Assembly: GCA_963920705.1 (NCBI GenBank)
Contig: OY987226.1
Span: 16,680,501 to 16,744,500, forward strand
Direction: 5' to 3'
DNA from: Odiellus spinosus
Lineage: Eukaryota > Arthropoda > Arachnida > Opiliones > Phalangiidae
DNA length: 64,000 nt
Shown here: positions 13,584-26,837 of the stretch, in pieces
Layout: every line of letters starts with the position of its first letter
Numbering within the stretch: the first letter of the stretch is position 1
Made by a program: the position numbers and the translations under genes
Notes under the pieces: generated by a model
Database searches by the model: none
Seen by the model: only the letters and a program-made list of their open reading frames with translations
What the model was told of the DNA's origin: nothing

Positions 13584-14159
13584 TATAGGTTAAAGTGAGG
13601 CTGTCACAATGTTTTATAAAATTTGATTAGCATTTTCTGGGAAAAATATATTCGCCATTTTCTAAAATTTTACAATAAAAATTCCTTGTAATTCTACGTC
13701 ATCACTATACCTACAGTTGATTCTCGCGCGTCTGGCACGTGAGAAGCTCGCTTTCGCGTGGTATTTTTCGTGAAAGTACCTGGCCCAGTATATTCTTTCT
13801 AGAGTAAATCTGACTTGTAATCGCGACGGCCGGGCGCGACACGCTCCTTCGTTTCGCGAGAGAGACTGGAGAGTTGTTTTCCGTCGATACATTTTCACCC
13901 CCGTAAACGTCTAGACAGTTCAGTGCAATATTAGCACCGCCTACTTAGTTCCAATCTCAACCGCTCGAGAGGGCAATTTCGAATTCCGTATCTCGACCGT
14001 TTAGAGTCTTTGTATTTTTTCCTCCCTCCTCGGGCGAAAGCTCTGAAGACAAAACTTTCAGAACTACATACCAATCATAATATGCCTTGTTGTAAACTTG
14101 AAGCATGGTTTACTTGTGTCCTTAGGCATTCTAAAATTGGTGACAGCCTCATTTTAAAC
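13584..14159. mobile_element. Candidate TIR-bounded element with GC-rich core
   Basis: Left end taaagtgaggctgtcaca; right end ggtgacagcctcatttta, its close reverse complement and the same termini as 3717-4452. The core (13715-13990) is CpG-rich and unlike the surrounding AT-rich DNA. Either the core is cargo of the element, or the two termini flank a genuine promoter by chance. Confidence 0.4.
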
Positions 14160-16413
14160 ATATCAGATCCTCTAGGAACTCGAGTGATGCCTATTAAACT
14201 AAACCGCAGTGACGTCATAGTGATATCATCAAAATATCTAAAAACAATTGCAAAATCGTATCTTTAATATTTATAATCCGATTTTGACGTTATTGGCGTC
14301 ATTTTGAAGCTTTGACCGAACTCTATCCGAACAAGTAATTAAATAACTGTTCTTTAATTAAATCGAATAGTATATAGCGACTTTTCGATTTTAATTAATA
14401 TTTATAGATAAAATCTAATCCTTTGAGTATTAGCATGAACTTAACTCCAATATAAATACTCCCTAGAATTATAAGCATGGTTTAATTAATTAATAAGTGT
14501 TTAAAAAATTTTAAATTCAAACATGCTTCCGAAAAACAATAAGCTCTACTATTTCAGAATAAAGTCCTAGAAAAAAAAACGAAACTCTTAATCTCACTTT
14601 TGGTTAATTTTATATTTTATATTTTTTTCTCGTAAGCGTTTTTAAACTTTTTAATTTTGATATTTGAACTATTATTATATTATTATTGGTAATTTAAAAA
14701 TATCCCTAATCCCTGATTTTTGTGGATTGTGCCTTATTATGTTTGGTTACCGAAATCCTCCAGAAAATCGAGCAAAGTTGTATTTTTCATTTAAATACTT
14801 TTTTTTTAATATTTTAATCAATGGTTATAATTAAACGGGCTTTAATTTCACTGGAATCAAACTTTTTTTGGAGATACTAATTATGAAATATATCTCTCAA
14901 AAAATGTTGGTTTACTTTTGAAATTAAGCATGATATTTATTTTTCTATCTCTCTGCATTTTGGAATGAGTGTTTAATATATTTATATAATATATATATAT
15001 GGCTTTGTCACTTCATGGGTCGAATATTCTCTATGCCCCGGGGTCCCAGTACCGTGTCCTTTATCCTCTGACCATCTCACACGCGGAAACTGACCATTAT
15101 TTTCATAAGAAAAACAGGAACTCAACAACATAAAAGGTTTTGTTTCTTAGAATTTTAACTTTTGGAAAATTAATTGGACCATATAGTTAAGTTTTCTTCC
15201 AATTTTGGATCAGATAATATACACCATTTCAATTTCACAAGCTGATTCTAACGAGCAAAAGGCACAGTCGTAGCCAAAAAGAAACTAACCCTAGGGTAAG
15301 TTTCTCTGAATGCCCTCCTTCAAAATGCGGTCATATGTATAATGTATTTAGAAGACTCTTAAAAAAATCCCAAATAAAATGCGGAGGACTGCTGACTAAT
15401 CGCCACGCCACTGATGTATCTTTATCGGCCACTAGCCCAATGGTCATAGTTAAATGAGTTTCTAGATAGACTCGTAAGTGGCACTGCGTTCATCGTTCTT
15501 GAATCTCAAGAACACGCTGAAGTACGCGAGCATCGATAGCGCACTATGATGGCGTCATGCATTTCAGAATGGAAAATTAACAAAGGACTACGTAACTGCG
15601 CCGTGTGGTTTTCATATATTGGAGAAAATGGAATCTCCCAGACAGGTCCGGTAGAGTGAGGGAAATGGGGCCCAAAACATTTTAAGGCCATACAATGCAG
15701 GCCTTAAGGAAATATTTTAGGGGTTTTCCTATAAAGTAGAAGCGGGCGATCTATGGTGCTGTACAAGCGTACCAGGTGGTTGCTACCGTTCATGTTCTTA
15801 CCTTATGAAAAATGATACGCAATTGTTCCTAATTGACCAAGGTTTAAAATTCTAAGAAAGTACTCCTGGTTTAAAAAAAATTGCATTAGCCCCTCGAAAT
15901 GAGTTGAATACATTCCCATTTGAGTACACTTCATCCCCAATTTTTTTAATTACGAAATGTTGTAGAAAATTGTACATCTATACACAATCTGTCGCGAAAC
16001 TCTTACCACTTATACACATTTAAAATGAGATTTGTATCTTATTTTCCGCGACTATAAGAAATTGGATTACCGATACCATTTTCTTTCTTTTCTCACTTCA
16101 TTTCAATCCATTGCCTCGGATCGCGATTACAAAACCACGCACCGGTTCGCGTAAACGCCGCGTACCATGTCGGGTACCATTCGCGGCTAATCAACCACGA
16201 CGAAAAAATAATCTTAATAATAAAAAAATGACTCGGTTTGTTTATGAACTCCGCGTTGTTTCGCGAAATTTTGGTTCCGTGGCGTCGAAACGCGAAGCCG
16301 CACTTTGTCAATGCGCGCACGAAGTGATCATTTTGCCGGAGCTAACGTCGTTACGTAAGTGGCATCCGGTTTCCGCGGTGGACCACGCGCTCGCGGCTTC
16401 GTCGGGCGGTGCC

Positions 16414-19400
16414 ATGGACCCCGCTCTACGCTCGCGCCTCGAAAGGACCGGGGACGAGGACCTCGGCATCGACCCGAGCTTGTTGGACCCGGACGACAAA
16501 GGGTCCTTAGCCGGGCTCGGACTCGAAGGCGATTCGGTCAGACCCGGTTCCGAAGCCAGCAGTCATCTGACCGAATCCGGGCGCAGCGGCTCGAGCAGCG
16601 GACAAGCCAGCGACGACGAAACCTCGACTTCCGACGTGGCCCAAAGGTCCAGAAAGCCTTCACCTATGCAGCGACATCCAGGTGAGAATTCAACACTCGA
16701 ACGACGACTCCATTCTCGTTTCGCGACCACTTACTATACCAATTACGCTATTTCTCTCCACGGTGTCAACTTTCTTTGACCTTCGCCCCTTTCCCATCCT
16801 CCCGAGACTAATTCCTCCTATATATTTATATATACACAAACCTTGATTTAAAAAAAATATATACATGATGGTATTTCGAGGTCTCGTTCTTATCGATGAC
16901 TTGGTAGGTCGAAAAATTAATTTCGGTTTTGGGTCAATTACCGTTTTAATGACCTTTCCAAACTTCGAAGGTGGTTTACGACCTTACATAGGTAAAATAT
17001 ATATAAAATTTGATTTCATTTCGGGTGTCAAAACATCTTCGTTAGTAAGATTCGATTGTCAAACCTCCAGTTACCCAGAAATGATTTCAAAATATGGTAA
17101 TTTTATTTACCAGGGTTTGTCTTTCTATGGAATTTGCCCCCCTCCCCCCGTGTGACCGGGACGTGAATTACGACCTCGATGACCCCTCAGTGACCCCGTT
17201 AGAATTTGGGGTATTACTCTGTTCAATTTGAACTTTAAAATGTTCGAAACGAGAAAAGAAATTGTAAATATCAAAACAAAAAAGGCGAAGTTGCAAAAGA
17301 ACTGGCTTTGTTTACAGGGCGAACGAGAAGTAGGGAGCGAGTGAGAGCCGATGACGCGACACTTAGATCAGGTCTGTTTCAATACCTTAAGTAGCCAAGT
17401 ACTTCCGTTTTGCTCAAAAAAGTATATATCTCATTATTTATCTAGCTTTCTTTCAAAAATATTCTTCTTTCTTTTGTTAATTTTCATTTAAAAGTCCGTT
17501 TTGTTTCGAATATCTACCCGTGGTCGACGACAAACGTTACAATCCTTAACGGACCTTTAATTATACACTTTTATCGTTATTTCTTTCCATCTTTCTTCCA
17601 TTGCCGGCTGTAGTACCCAAGTGTCTCGATGCGTACAGTTTTGCCTAGCGTAAAATATTCCATAGATGATAAATTTATGAAAAATTTTACGCTAAGCGAG
17701 GCTTTGTTCATTCGTTAAGCTTTCGAAGTCTAAGTTGTCAATCTCAAATATTCAATATTGACTTCAATAATGATGAAGTTTTAGAAAATTAGGTACTTAA
17801 CTTGAACTGGTCGAAGATACTACAGCTGGTAACCTCTCTCTTACAGCATGAATTTATTTTCCTAAATACCAATATATTTTTTTAGGCTTACGAAATTTGC
17901 ACGAATTTGGAATGTTTTAGCTTCGTAAAGCCGCTGCCTTAACAATTGTTGGTCCCAAATTGAGTTTAAAATGCTACCGAATTAAAAATTGTTAGGTTTT
18001 TGTAATTACGAAGGTCGCGGGATTGTATAGCTTTCCACTTAATGTATTCTTTATTTGGGATGGATTCCAAAATGCATTCCCAATATACTGATGTCCAAAT
18101 AGTTATTCCAGTATTTTTATTTAAATTTAAATTGTTTAATTACTGGAAAACATTTGAACCAACCAAATTTTATACGTAGCTTAAATTTGCTAGACTTACG
18201 TGACTTACTTTAAATAAGAAATTACCCCAAGTTTATTTATTTTTTAATTCAGAAAACTTTCACTCAACGCGAAAATTGCTTTTTTGAAAAAAAAAAACCA
18301 AAAAAAAACAAACTGAAATAACATTTTCTACCGATACTTTTTAAAAACTCTTAAACACAACAAAATATAACTTTGCTCGAATATTTCTGGTGCTGTACTT
18401 AAAGTACGTCTCCCATCCCGTAATTAAATCATAAATTACTCGCGTAATTGCGTTAACTAACGAAACGATTACGTGAAAAGAAAAGAAAAAAAATCAGAAG
18501 TTTTAAAAACAACAAAGTGTAGAAGCGAAAGTTGGTGGTAATTATACCCTTAAACTAATTTTAATATCATCAGCTGTCGAAAGTGGTATTACTACCTTCA
18601 TACATAGAAACGTTTTCGAAAACGTGTACGGTTATTACGGTACAGAGCACATTCTGTTGACGTATCAAGGAGTCAGACACTTTTTCATTTTTTTGTGAAC
18701 AAATTTGGAGATTTCTTTACTATTGAGATTTTTGGACAATCTAGGATTTTGGAAGTTTAAAGGAAATAGAACCTTCAAGGCTTTCTTTACGAAAAAATCC
18801 CAATAAATCTAAGACATTTGTACCCTAAAGAGGATGCAATAAAGGCGTTATATTTCATTCAAAATTTATCACTTTGGTTTTTAAATTGTACGCTATTTTA
18901 CTAAGTGTCTGATCCCTCTAAAGCGTCCGTACAGGTTCGAATTGAGGTGTAAATAAAATTGAAAGTTTAATAGTTTAAATTAAAAATTTGGACATTTTTC
19001 TCTCCGTATTTAAATGGAGACTGATTATTCTGTAAACTTCTAAGCATAGATAGGGTAAGAGCGCGGTTTTTGAAAGTTATTTCCTCCGAATCTGGCAATA
19101 ATTAATATAATTAAGCCCCCCTCCTCCCGTCGAATAAAAAAGTTTGAAACTTTCAAATAATGAGGAATTACGAAGGCTTTGAATCTCGGTTTTTCATTTT
19201 GTGATATATTTAATTATACTTCGAGTGTAATAAACCAAAATATATATATATAATTAATTAATTAATAAATAACTTAAAAGTGTTAATTGTTAAGCATGGT
19301 GTGATATTTCAATATATATTTAAATTTATTTTATATTTATTTTTAATTTAGGATTTTTATTTACATTATAGGGGTGTTATTTCGAAGCATTTATCGATAC

Positions 19401-20686
19401 TTAAACTATATTTAAATTATTGATTTCGTTTGGTTTGAGTTCTATATTTTTTTAAATTATTTTTACTTAATTTGAAATATTTTTGTCAATGTTGTTTAAA
19501 TTAGTTCTTTAAAATTTCCAGGATATTATTTAAAAAGTCCGATTTCAACATTTTTTTTTCCTCGGAAACTAATATATCGGTTCCTAGGCCTTGATTCAAA
19601 TTAAATATTAATTTTATTTTAAAATACTATAAAGTACTCATAACAGCCGTAGGCCACATTTCGGAATATCGTTCTAATTGTTTTTATATAAACCTTGAGT
19701 CCTATAGGCTTAGTAGTTTTCGAATTCGTTAAAAAACAAGTTGCTTAAGCCACGATTAAACCACTTTACGCCTAGTATCACGAAGTCTTTGATTGGCTAA
19801 CTCGCACATTCACTGATTGGCTAGTCACCATAATCAGTAATCACCAGACACGCATATCTCAATTATGGGAACGTTTATGAATCAATTACTTTTAGATTCT
19901 TACGAAGCTCGTGTAAAGCTTTAAAATGAAATCAATATTGGGAAAATCGAACCATAAATAAAAAAGTTGAAATTTTTTTTAATTTTATTTAATTTTAATT
20001 CAAATTTTAATCAAATTTGAAAATTTCTAACATTTTTACTTATGATCCGATTTGAACGTTCTTGGTGTCATTTTATAGCTCTAAAAACATGTTTTAACTA
20101 GTAAATGTTCTCGTATTATAATACTATTCGCTTAACCACCTTGTTTTCTCACGCTTTCGAAATTTAAAATTTTTAAGTCCACTTATAAAATCAACCAAAA
20201 TTTCCTTTAAAAAAAATTAAAGTTTAACGCATTTTACTTTTTTTCTTTTCTCTGTCATTCATGCTGGATTCACTCTTTCCTTCGTATAATTTTTGGCTTT
20301 CCTCTATTTAAATTAATCTCAAAACTTTAATTTTCAAACTTAATTTTCCTTCAATTTATTTTTTCGTTTTTGAAAAAATATTTCAAAATTTAATAATCAA
20401 TATTTTCAAAACATTTTCTCCTTGACTGTTTTCTCGTTTTTAATTTCACCGTCCTTCATATTTTTAATTTCTGTTTATAATTTTTCAAATTTTTAAAATA
20501 TTTTAAAAATTTATTTCTGACCCTATTTTTTTGTTTTTTATTTTTATTTTTTTAAATTTTGAACCACACTTAAACCACGCAGACGGTACATTTAGGAGCG
20601 ACGACGTATCAGATCTACGTCTTCTGGGTAGTTGCCACTCATTTCATCGTAAACGTACCTCTAACCCCGAAGAACTCAAGTTTTAG
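16414..20686 (+). CDS. Unrecognised acidic, serine-rich protein (three exons)
   Basis: Exons 16414-16681, 17318-17371 and 20583-20686 join in phase to a 141-aa frame ending at TAG. Borders are consensus (ccag|gtgaga, acag|ggcg, tcag|gtctg, gcag|acgg). The chosen ATG has a strong context (gccATGG) and begins MDPALRSRLERTGDED. The product has an acidic N-half (LLDPDDKGS), a Ser/Gly-rich middle (SGRSGSSSGQASDDETS), a basic stretch (GRTRSRERVR) and the tail HRKRTSNPEELKF. No catalytic motif, signal peptide or membrane span is visible. The frame is open upstream to 16111, so the start could be earlier or these could be the last exons of a longer gene, even alternative 3' exons of Glut1. Composition is GC-rich like the Glut1 exons and unlike Nup188. 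Function unknown. Confidence 0.5.
17643..17702. repeat. Small perfect-stem hairpin
   Basis: gcctagcgtaaaat is mirrored by attttacgctaagc/gaggc across a 27-bp loop, inside the second intron of the unrecognised gene. Confidence 0.5.
18668..18917. mobile_element. MITE-like element with short TIRs (agtcagacactt)
   Basis: The left terminus aggagtcagacactt and right terminus aagtgtctgatccct are near-perfect reverse complements 250 bp apart. The interior is AT-rich and non-coding. The rest of this 3.2-kb intron (17372-20582) shows only AT-rich DNA and poly-A/T runs. Confidence 0.45.
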
Positions 20687-20738
20687 TAAAAAAAAATATG
20701 AAATCGTGGGGGAAAAAAAATAATTTAAAACTTCAACC

Positions 20739-20769
<31 letters not shown>

Positions 20770-21886
20770 AAATAATAAAAATTCAAATTCTTAAACCAAA
20801 TATATATATATATATATATCAAAATATTTTCTTAAAAAAATTTGAAAAATTTCCAAAAAATATATTTGGGGGATGAAAAATACTCACTTTTTCTCTAGGC
20901 GATCACTTTGTTGCGAGTGAGTTCACTTAATTTAATTTTAAATAGAGAATTGTGTGACGCAAATTAATTTTTTGTGGTTTAAAAAAACTTGTCGCGATTT
21001 TATCTGGAACTTTTTTGCTGCCAATCTGTTATGGGTACTTGCAAAAAGAAAACCAAATTCAAAAAAAGGCTCTCGAAAAAAAAACAAAAAAAAAAACGTT
21101 ACAGCAAAAGTTTTCGACCACAAAAGCCAATTTTATAAGACAATTTAAAACACGTTTAACCCCAAAAAAATTTATAAAAATTTTACTCGTAGCAAGGTAA
21201 GTTTAAAACATTTTGAAATAGCTTTTGATATAAAAATACGATTTTGTTTGAAAATTAATAACACTTAAAGCAATTTTTTTACTAGTAACAATTTTCACGC
21301 TTTATTTTTTAATTATTACGTCACGCATAATATAACACGCTATATTTTTATTTTTAATATTTTTTTGTGATTTTTATTTTGAAATTTTCACTTCCCGAAT
21401 TAAATTTTTGTTTGATATATATTTTTTTATTTTTAAAATTTTACGATAGGAATGTTTTGGCGGTGTTTTTTAAATTCCAAAATGCCACGGGTGGTATCAT
21501 GATTAAAATTCATTACATTTACGAATCTAATTATAAATTGTTTAAAAATTCAATTCTGTAATCAATGAATAGTTTTATTCAAATTTATCCTAGAAGTTTA
21601 GTTAATCAGTTTTTTGTGAGAACTAAACAATGTTTAGTAGGATGGCGTTTAAATTGTGAATCATAGATGTAATGAATTTATTCGTGATAGAATTTACAAG
21701 AACCCCCAAAAAGAATATCAAAATTTTTGTTAATTTTTTTTTCCCAAGACTGAAACTAAATTTTCCTATTTGATAAATTTGATCAAAATTCATTAGATCT
21801 TTATAAATTGGTTGTTAAAACGCGTTTTAACGTCTTAAGCGGGGTAATTTCGCGAGAAGTAAATAGGGTTCGTGGTTCGACGAGGT

Positions 21887-22105
21887 TCGCTGATGTATTT
21901 TTGCACTTGAATGGCTCTCGTTGAAGGTTACCACTACCAGCATCACCACACTCACCAACTCTGCCATTTCGGAGACTCGCTGGGCCGAAAAAAAATTCCC
22001 GAATATTCCCCGAATCACCCCGAAGACCAGCTATGACCCCGAGCCGGGGAGGCCACGCCCATTTATTATCACTACCCTTAACAAAACACGCAAATAACAA
22101 AAACC
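21887..22105. other. Isolated GC-rich patch, possible first or last exon
   Basis: A 220-bp island of balanced composition in very AT-rich DNA. On the - strand it contains ATG GCA GAG TTG followed by a consensus donor (gtgagtgtgg), preceded by GC-rich leader-like sequence, as in a first coding exon. On the + strand a His-rich frame starting after ttgaag at 21926 runs to a stop at 22036. Neither can be linked to other exons. It may be a promoter with a first exon. Confidence 0.3.
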
Positions 22106-22571
22106 AGTAGGGACAAACACGTACACGCCGTAAACAAACTCCCAGGTGATTGCTAATTATAACAAAACCGACAGTATACCGTGTTTTTCAATATAGTGTT
22201 TATTTTCTCTATAAATCTTTCGATATTGATATTGATAGAAGATATTCTGTTCCGAGTTCTATAGACGGATTTAACAAATTTGCGTATCTTGCACAATGTT
22301 GATCCGTCTAATACAGGAAACTTACGCGCCGGCGTCCTGGAAAGACAGTAGACTACTAAAGAATCGGTACTGAAAACACGAACGTGTACTTAATTCAATA
22401 ATATCTAGCCAGCGATTTTTTTCGAGATGAGAAAGGAACGTCCTCCTTGATTCAGTAGGAGAAATCCTGAAACCTTAAATACCTCTTCAGGATTAACGTT
22501 TCTTATTGGCTAAACACTGTTTCCCTTAATGCCAGAAACAAGCTTATATCAAGCATCAAAACTTGTGGGAA

Positions 22572-22660
22572 AAAAGTTTAATTTTTGGATGTTGACTTTG
22601 AAAATAAATTTAAAAGATGCTCCATTTACAGCTTTCAGTTTCCTTTTAAAGGTAGATCAA
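22572..22660. repeat. Fragment of the FB-1 foldback family
   Basis: The words gaaaataaatttaaaag, ccatttacagctttcag and tttccttttaaag match the terminal arm of FB-1 (11583-12025). Only one arm is present. Confidence 0.5.
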
Positions 22661-22813
22661 AGTACACGTTCGCGTTATTGTTAGGGTTTTTCCACTTATC
22701 TATAGTATCGTTAATGGACGCCGGTCAGGGTAAGCAATCTGTATATCAGTTAAATAAGGCATGGATATTTTCTTACGTCAGCATGATTGTGGTTATTCGT
22801 TTACCACTTTGAT

Positions 22814-22860
22814 ATATCGCGATACGATAATCGTGAAATTATCGATAAATATCGCGATAT
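22814..22860. repeat. Short palindrome containing a DRE-like word
   Basis: atatcgcgata and tatcgcgatat flank a centre that includes TATCGATA, which matches the DREF-binding element known from insect promoters. No gene start was identified next to it. Confidence 0.4.
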
Positions 22861-24840
22861 TTAAAAGTGATTAAATACGTTTTACCAAGGGTTCTGACAC
22901 TAAACGTAATTAAAGTTTCCAAACTGTAAATCTAAACTATAAGTTTCTAAAAATTATATCGTAAAATTTATTATTATTATTATTATGATTTCTACTACTA
23001 TCGCTTTATGGCGTGATAAATGTTTTTTTTTTTTTGAAATGTGAAGCAAACTAGTTTTTGGTTAAATTCATTTATATTTTTAAAAGTTCAATTTAAAATT
23101 TAATAGTGTCAGTTCCGGTGGTTTTGTTTGAATAAAAAGTTCAACAAGTTTTAAAATTTTTAAAAAATCTGATTACCCCGAGAATTAATCTGTTGAAAAT
23201 ATTTAAATTTCTTTATTCAGTCTTTAAAAACTATTACTGATAAAACTAAAAGATATAAACAAGAACCAATATATGTTTGTATATTTATTATTTCGTTTTT
23301 TGCCGTACGATTGCGGTGTTTTACGAGCAAATCTCGCTTAATTCTTCGAAATGGAATTCGTATATTTATGGAACAATGTGCCAATATGTATATTTTGTGC
23401 CAGCTTATAGGCATGTTTATTCAAAATATTAGCTCATTACGTAAAACGCTTTATATTTCAATAATAGCATGAATTAACGTCACGCTTTCTTTAAGGTCGC
23501 ATGGAAATGAGTTTACATCTTATATATTTGAAAAAAAAAGTGCACTTATAACCGCTTTTGTTTTCTACGCGATATACAATACGGAATTAACGCTCTGTGT
23601 AAATTTGCCATATTTTCTTTCTCGGTTGTATGAAAAGGTTATGCGAAGATCACTCGCGGCTGGCTGGCTGGAACTAACATTTTCGAGCCAGGACGCCACC
23701 AGTGTGAAACCACGGATGATTAACACAGACACTTATCTCAAGAGCCTGTCAATGCCATGGGGTGCCAAAAAATGATGTTCTACTCCCAAATTGAAAACGT
23801 TCCTAAGAGCCTAAGAATTAACGAAAACTAACGATTCAGCGTCGTCTAGGAGCAAACAGTATAGGCTAAATTGTGTAACTAACAAGACCTCGCGTGTGTC
23901 TGTAGGGAGTTAAATGTAGCGTTATCCTGGATATAACTGATAACAGTGCTATAATAAATTTGTAATGTTTCTCTCAATCGGTCTTAACACTAAGCTTCCA
24001 AGCCTTGACTACTTTCTAACTCATGACAGGTACGCATTGGTTTTGTTAGCTACGCAATTTATCCTGCACTGTTTGCCATTAGTCGACGCTTAATACCGTC
24101 TGTTTTTGTTGTTTCTTTCTCGCTTTTGAGATCTCAGTTCATGTTTTAATCATTCTAATTGAAACCAAGTTTTTCGCGAGTTTAAATCGTCGATATATTA
24201 ACATATCTCATTTAAAGGTAGATTTTTGTTAACAATATATTTTAACAGAGCTCAATGATAATTTCAAAGTGATACAAATTACTTTAAAATCGAACATGAA
24301 GTAAGAAAGCTATTAATTTTTAAATTTCACTAAACCCTTGATCCCAAAAACTAATGTATATTTCCACACGCTACATTTTTTTTTCTCTTCTACGTCATTT
24401 TTAAAAGCATAGATAAAACAGTAGCGTGATTGTCTAGCGCATTTCCATCACGCGTGGCGTGAGAATCTAAACGAGTAGCGCCAATAAGCGAAATGTGGCG
24501 TCAAAGTCGGTAGTTTAACTTCTTGCCAGACAAATATGAGACCATCAACTGTTTCCTTTTATCGGCGATAAATGGCGCTGAACCAACTTAGTACCATCTA
24601 TCGTGACATTTAAAAATTCGTAATTTTGTTATTATAAGCCGATTTTGGGAGTTTGTGATACTTTTTAAGCTCTCATTGAGTTATATGTATAGATATATAT
24701 TGCTAACTGAACAAAAAATAATAAGTCATGTTGATAATTAAATTTTATTCATTTAAATTATCTCGTGATTTAATCAACGTGACGAAGCGTTAATTTCGTA
24801 TCGCGTAAATCATTTCATTAAGTATAAATTATATTTATTT

Positions 24841-25294
24841 AAAATTTCAGCACATGCCTTGTGAAGAAATCTTTGATAAAGGGGAGAAGTGCAAAATTTA
24901 GGAAATTAAAAAAAAAAAAAATGTGTTTAAAAACAACAAACAAAATCAAATCGACGTGTTTTCAAAGAGTTTTTTAATTAAAAAAAAATGAAAATTGAAA
25001 TTCGCTCTACCAAAGAAGAAAGGAGAGAAGAAAATATAAAATAAAAGGTGCGGTCTTCACACCAGCGGGTGTCAGTCGGAAGCTTAAGGGAATTTTTACA
25101 GAACCCAACAGTCGTTAATAGGAAGCAAAAAAAATATATATACATAATGTAATAGGGATTTCAATAAACAAAAAAAAAATCTCAAGGGGTCGATTATAAA
25201 AAAAAAAAGATAGTTTAAAGGTAAAAATACAAAAAAAAAGCTCATATCACGATTTGAGTGCTGATAAATGTCTTTCATTCGAATTCGAAAAACC

Positions 25295-25325
<31 letters not shown>

Positions 25326-26797
25326 CATTAAAAAACACAAAACTCGTAATAACTCGTAATTATATTCTAGTGGCTTAGAATAATTAAAAAAAAAAAGTGT
25401 ATTAAAAAGAAACGATGAACACTATGGCGGACTAAGAATATTCTCCAATAAAAAAATCCAGTTTATGGGATTAAAATTTAATACCCATTAATCCCAGCAA
25501 TTACAAATAATTAAAATAAAAAATATGAACCCAGCAACCAAAATAAACCAAAATTTATTATTAATTAATAAAGATGGATTTAAATTAAAAAATAAAACCT
25601 TCCCAAAAAAAAAAAGTAAAAATCAAATTTAAAATAAACCAAAAACCACGTGCCACAGTTAATAATTAATTGAAAAAAATAAAAAGTTTGCATTATAGGG
25701 AAATAGTGGGATTATTTAAAATCCCATTTGAACATATTTAAAATAAAAAAAAATGAAGTTAAAAAAATTATTCTAAGTAGAAATTTGTCCTGCCGCAAAA
25801 AATTAAATAAATTAATAAAATATAAAACTACAGTCAGCCTTAACGTACTGCCACATTTAATGGACGTTTTCTTTGGGAAAAACGCGTTGAAATATGTGGA
25901 AAAAATAATAAGTTTTAATTTAAAAAGAAAATGCCAAGTAACCAATTAAAAAAAAAGTTTAATTATAAATGAACTACAATGATTAAAAAACAAACAAACA
26001 AACAAAAAAACGAGAAATTTCCCTACCTATGCATTACAAACAAAAGGTTTTCAAAATTTTACTTTAATTAAAAACACGCTTCCATATGAATGAAAAATAA
26101 TTAAATTTAATGAACGAAAAAAATGCGGTATATAAAAAGGTTTTTAAAAACAAAACAAAAAATCATGTTTCGGAGTGAAATATATATTAACCCATCTAAA
26201 TTCTAATCCTATATTATTGTTACGAAAAACGAAAAAAACAAAAAAAACAACAACAACCCGATATTCAAAATACCATATACCAAAATAAAAACCAATAAAA
26301 AATAAACCTTAAAAATACCAGTATTATTTTTAAATTTAAAAATTTATCACGTAATATTAGTTTTAATTAGTATTATAAATTTTATTATTAAAATTTGTTA
26401 GTATATAATTAATTATATCATGAGGTTAAAATGTTTTTGTTAATAACACAGAAACAAGTTTCTCACAGGCAGCTAATACATTTAACAACCAAAAATAAAT
26501 GAATTATGAAAAAAAAAAAAAAATTAAATTAAAAAATTGCGCATAAACAAAAAAATCGATACATTGCCTTTAAAAACATTAAAATGAAAAAAAAAAAAAA
26601 AAAATGTTAATTGTGTAAAAAAAAAAAATTTTCCCCCTATACTGAAAACAAAAAACGGAAATTTTAAACAGAAAAAAGGCTACAAAAAAAATAAAATATA
26701 TATAAATTAAATATATATTAAAAATTAAAAATAAAAAAATGGTTTAGAAGCCGATAAAATTTGTTCAGAATATTGTGTGTGCCTTCCTTGCAGTTTA

Positions 26798-26837
<40 letters not shown>

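Larger units (their letters stand above)
10514..16413. other. Intergenic region with several inverted-repeat elements
   Basis: No exon set could be assembled on either strand. The region holds a degenerate tandem repeat (10925-11110), foldback elements (11583-12025, 12976-13412), paired palindromes (13422-13462), a TIR-bounded segment with a GC-rich CpG-containing core (13584-14159) and AT-rich filler. The CpG-rich stretch 16090-16413 directly precedes the unrecognised gene and may be its promoter and 5' leader; it contains a consensus donor (gtaagt at 16353) that could serve a leader exon. Confidence 0.55.
20687..24840. other. Gene-poor AT-rich region
   Basis: Begins with the likely 3' UTR of the upstream gene, including A runs (about 20740-20767) and a TA dinucleotide run. 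Apart from the GC-rich patch at 21887-22105, an FB-1 fragment and a palindrome at 22814-22860, I see no gene. The short open frames are AT-rich and lack domains. Confidence 0.6.

Noticed and set aside
16111-16413. Upstream in-frame extension of the 16-kb gene (starts at 16111 or 16228)
   Set aside because: The frame is open, but the sequence looks like a CpG-rich leader, starts have poorer context than gccATGG at 16414, and a donor (gtaagt at 16353) lies inside.
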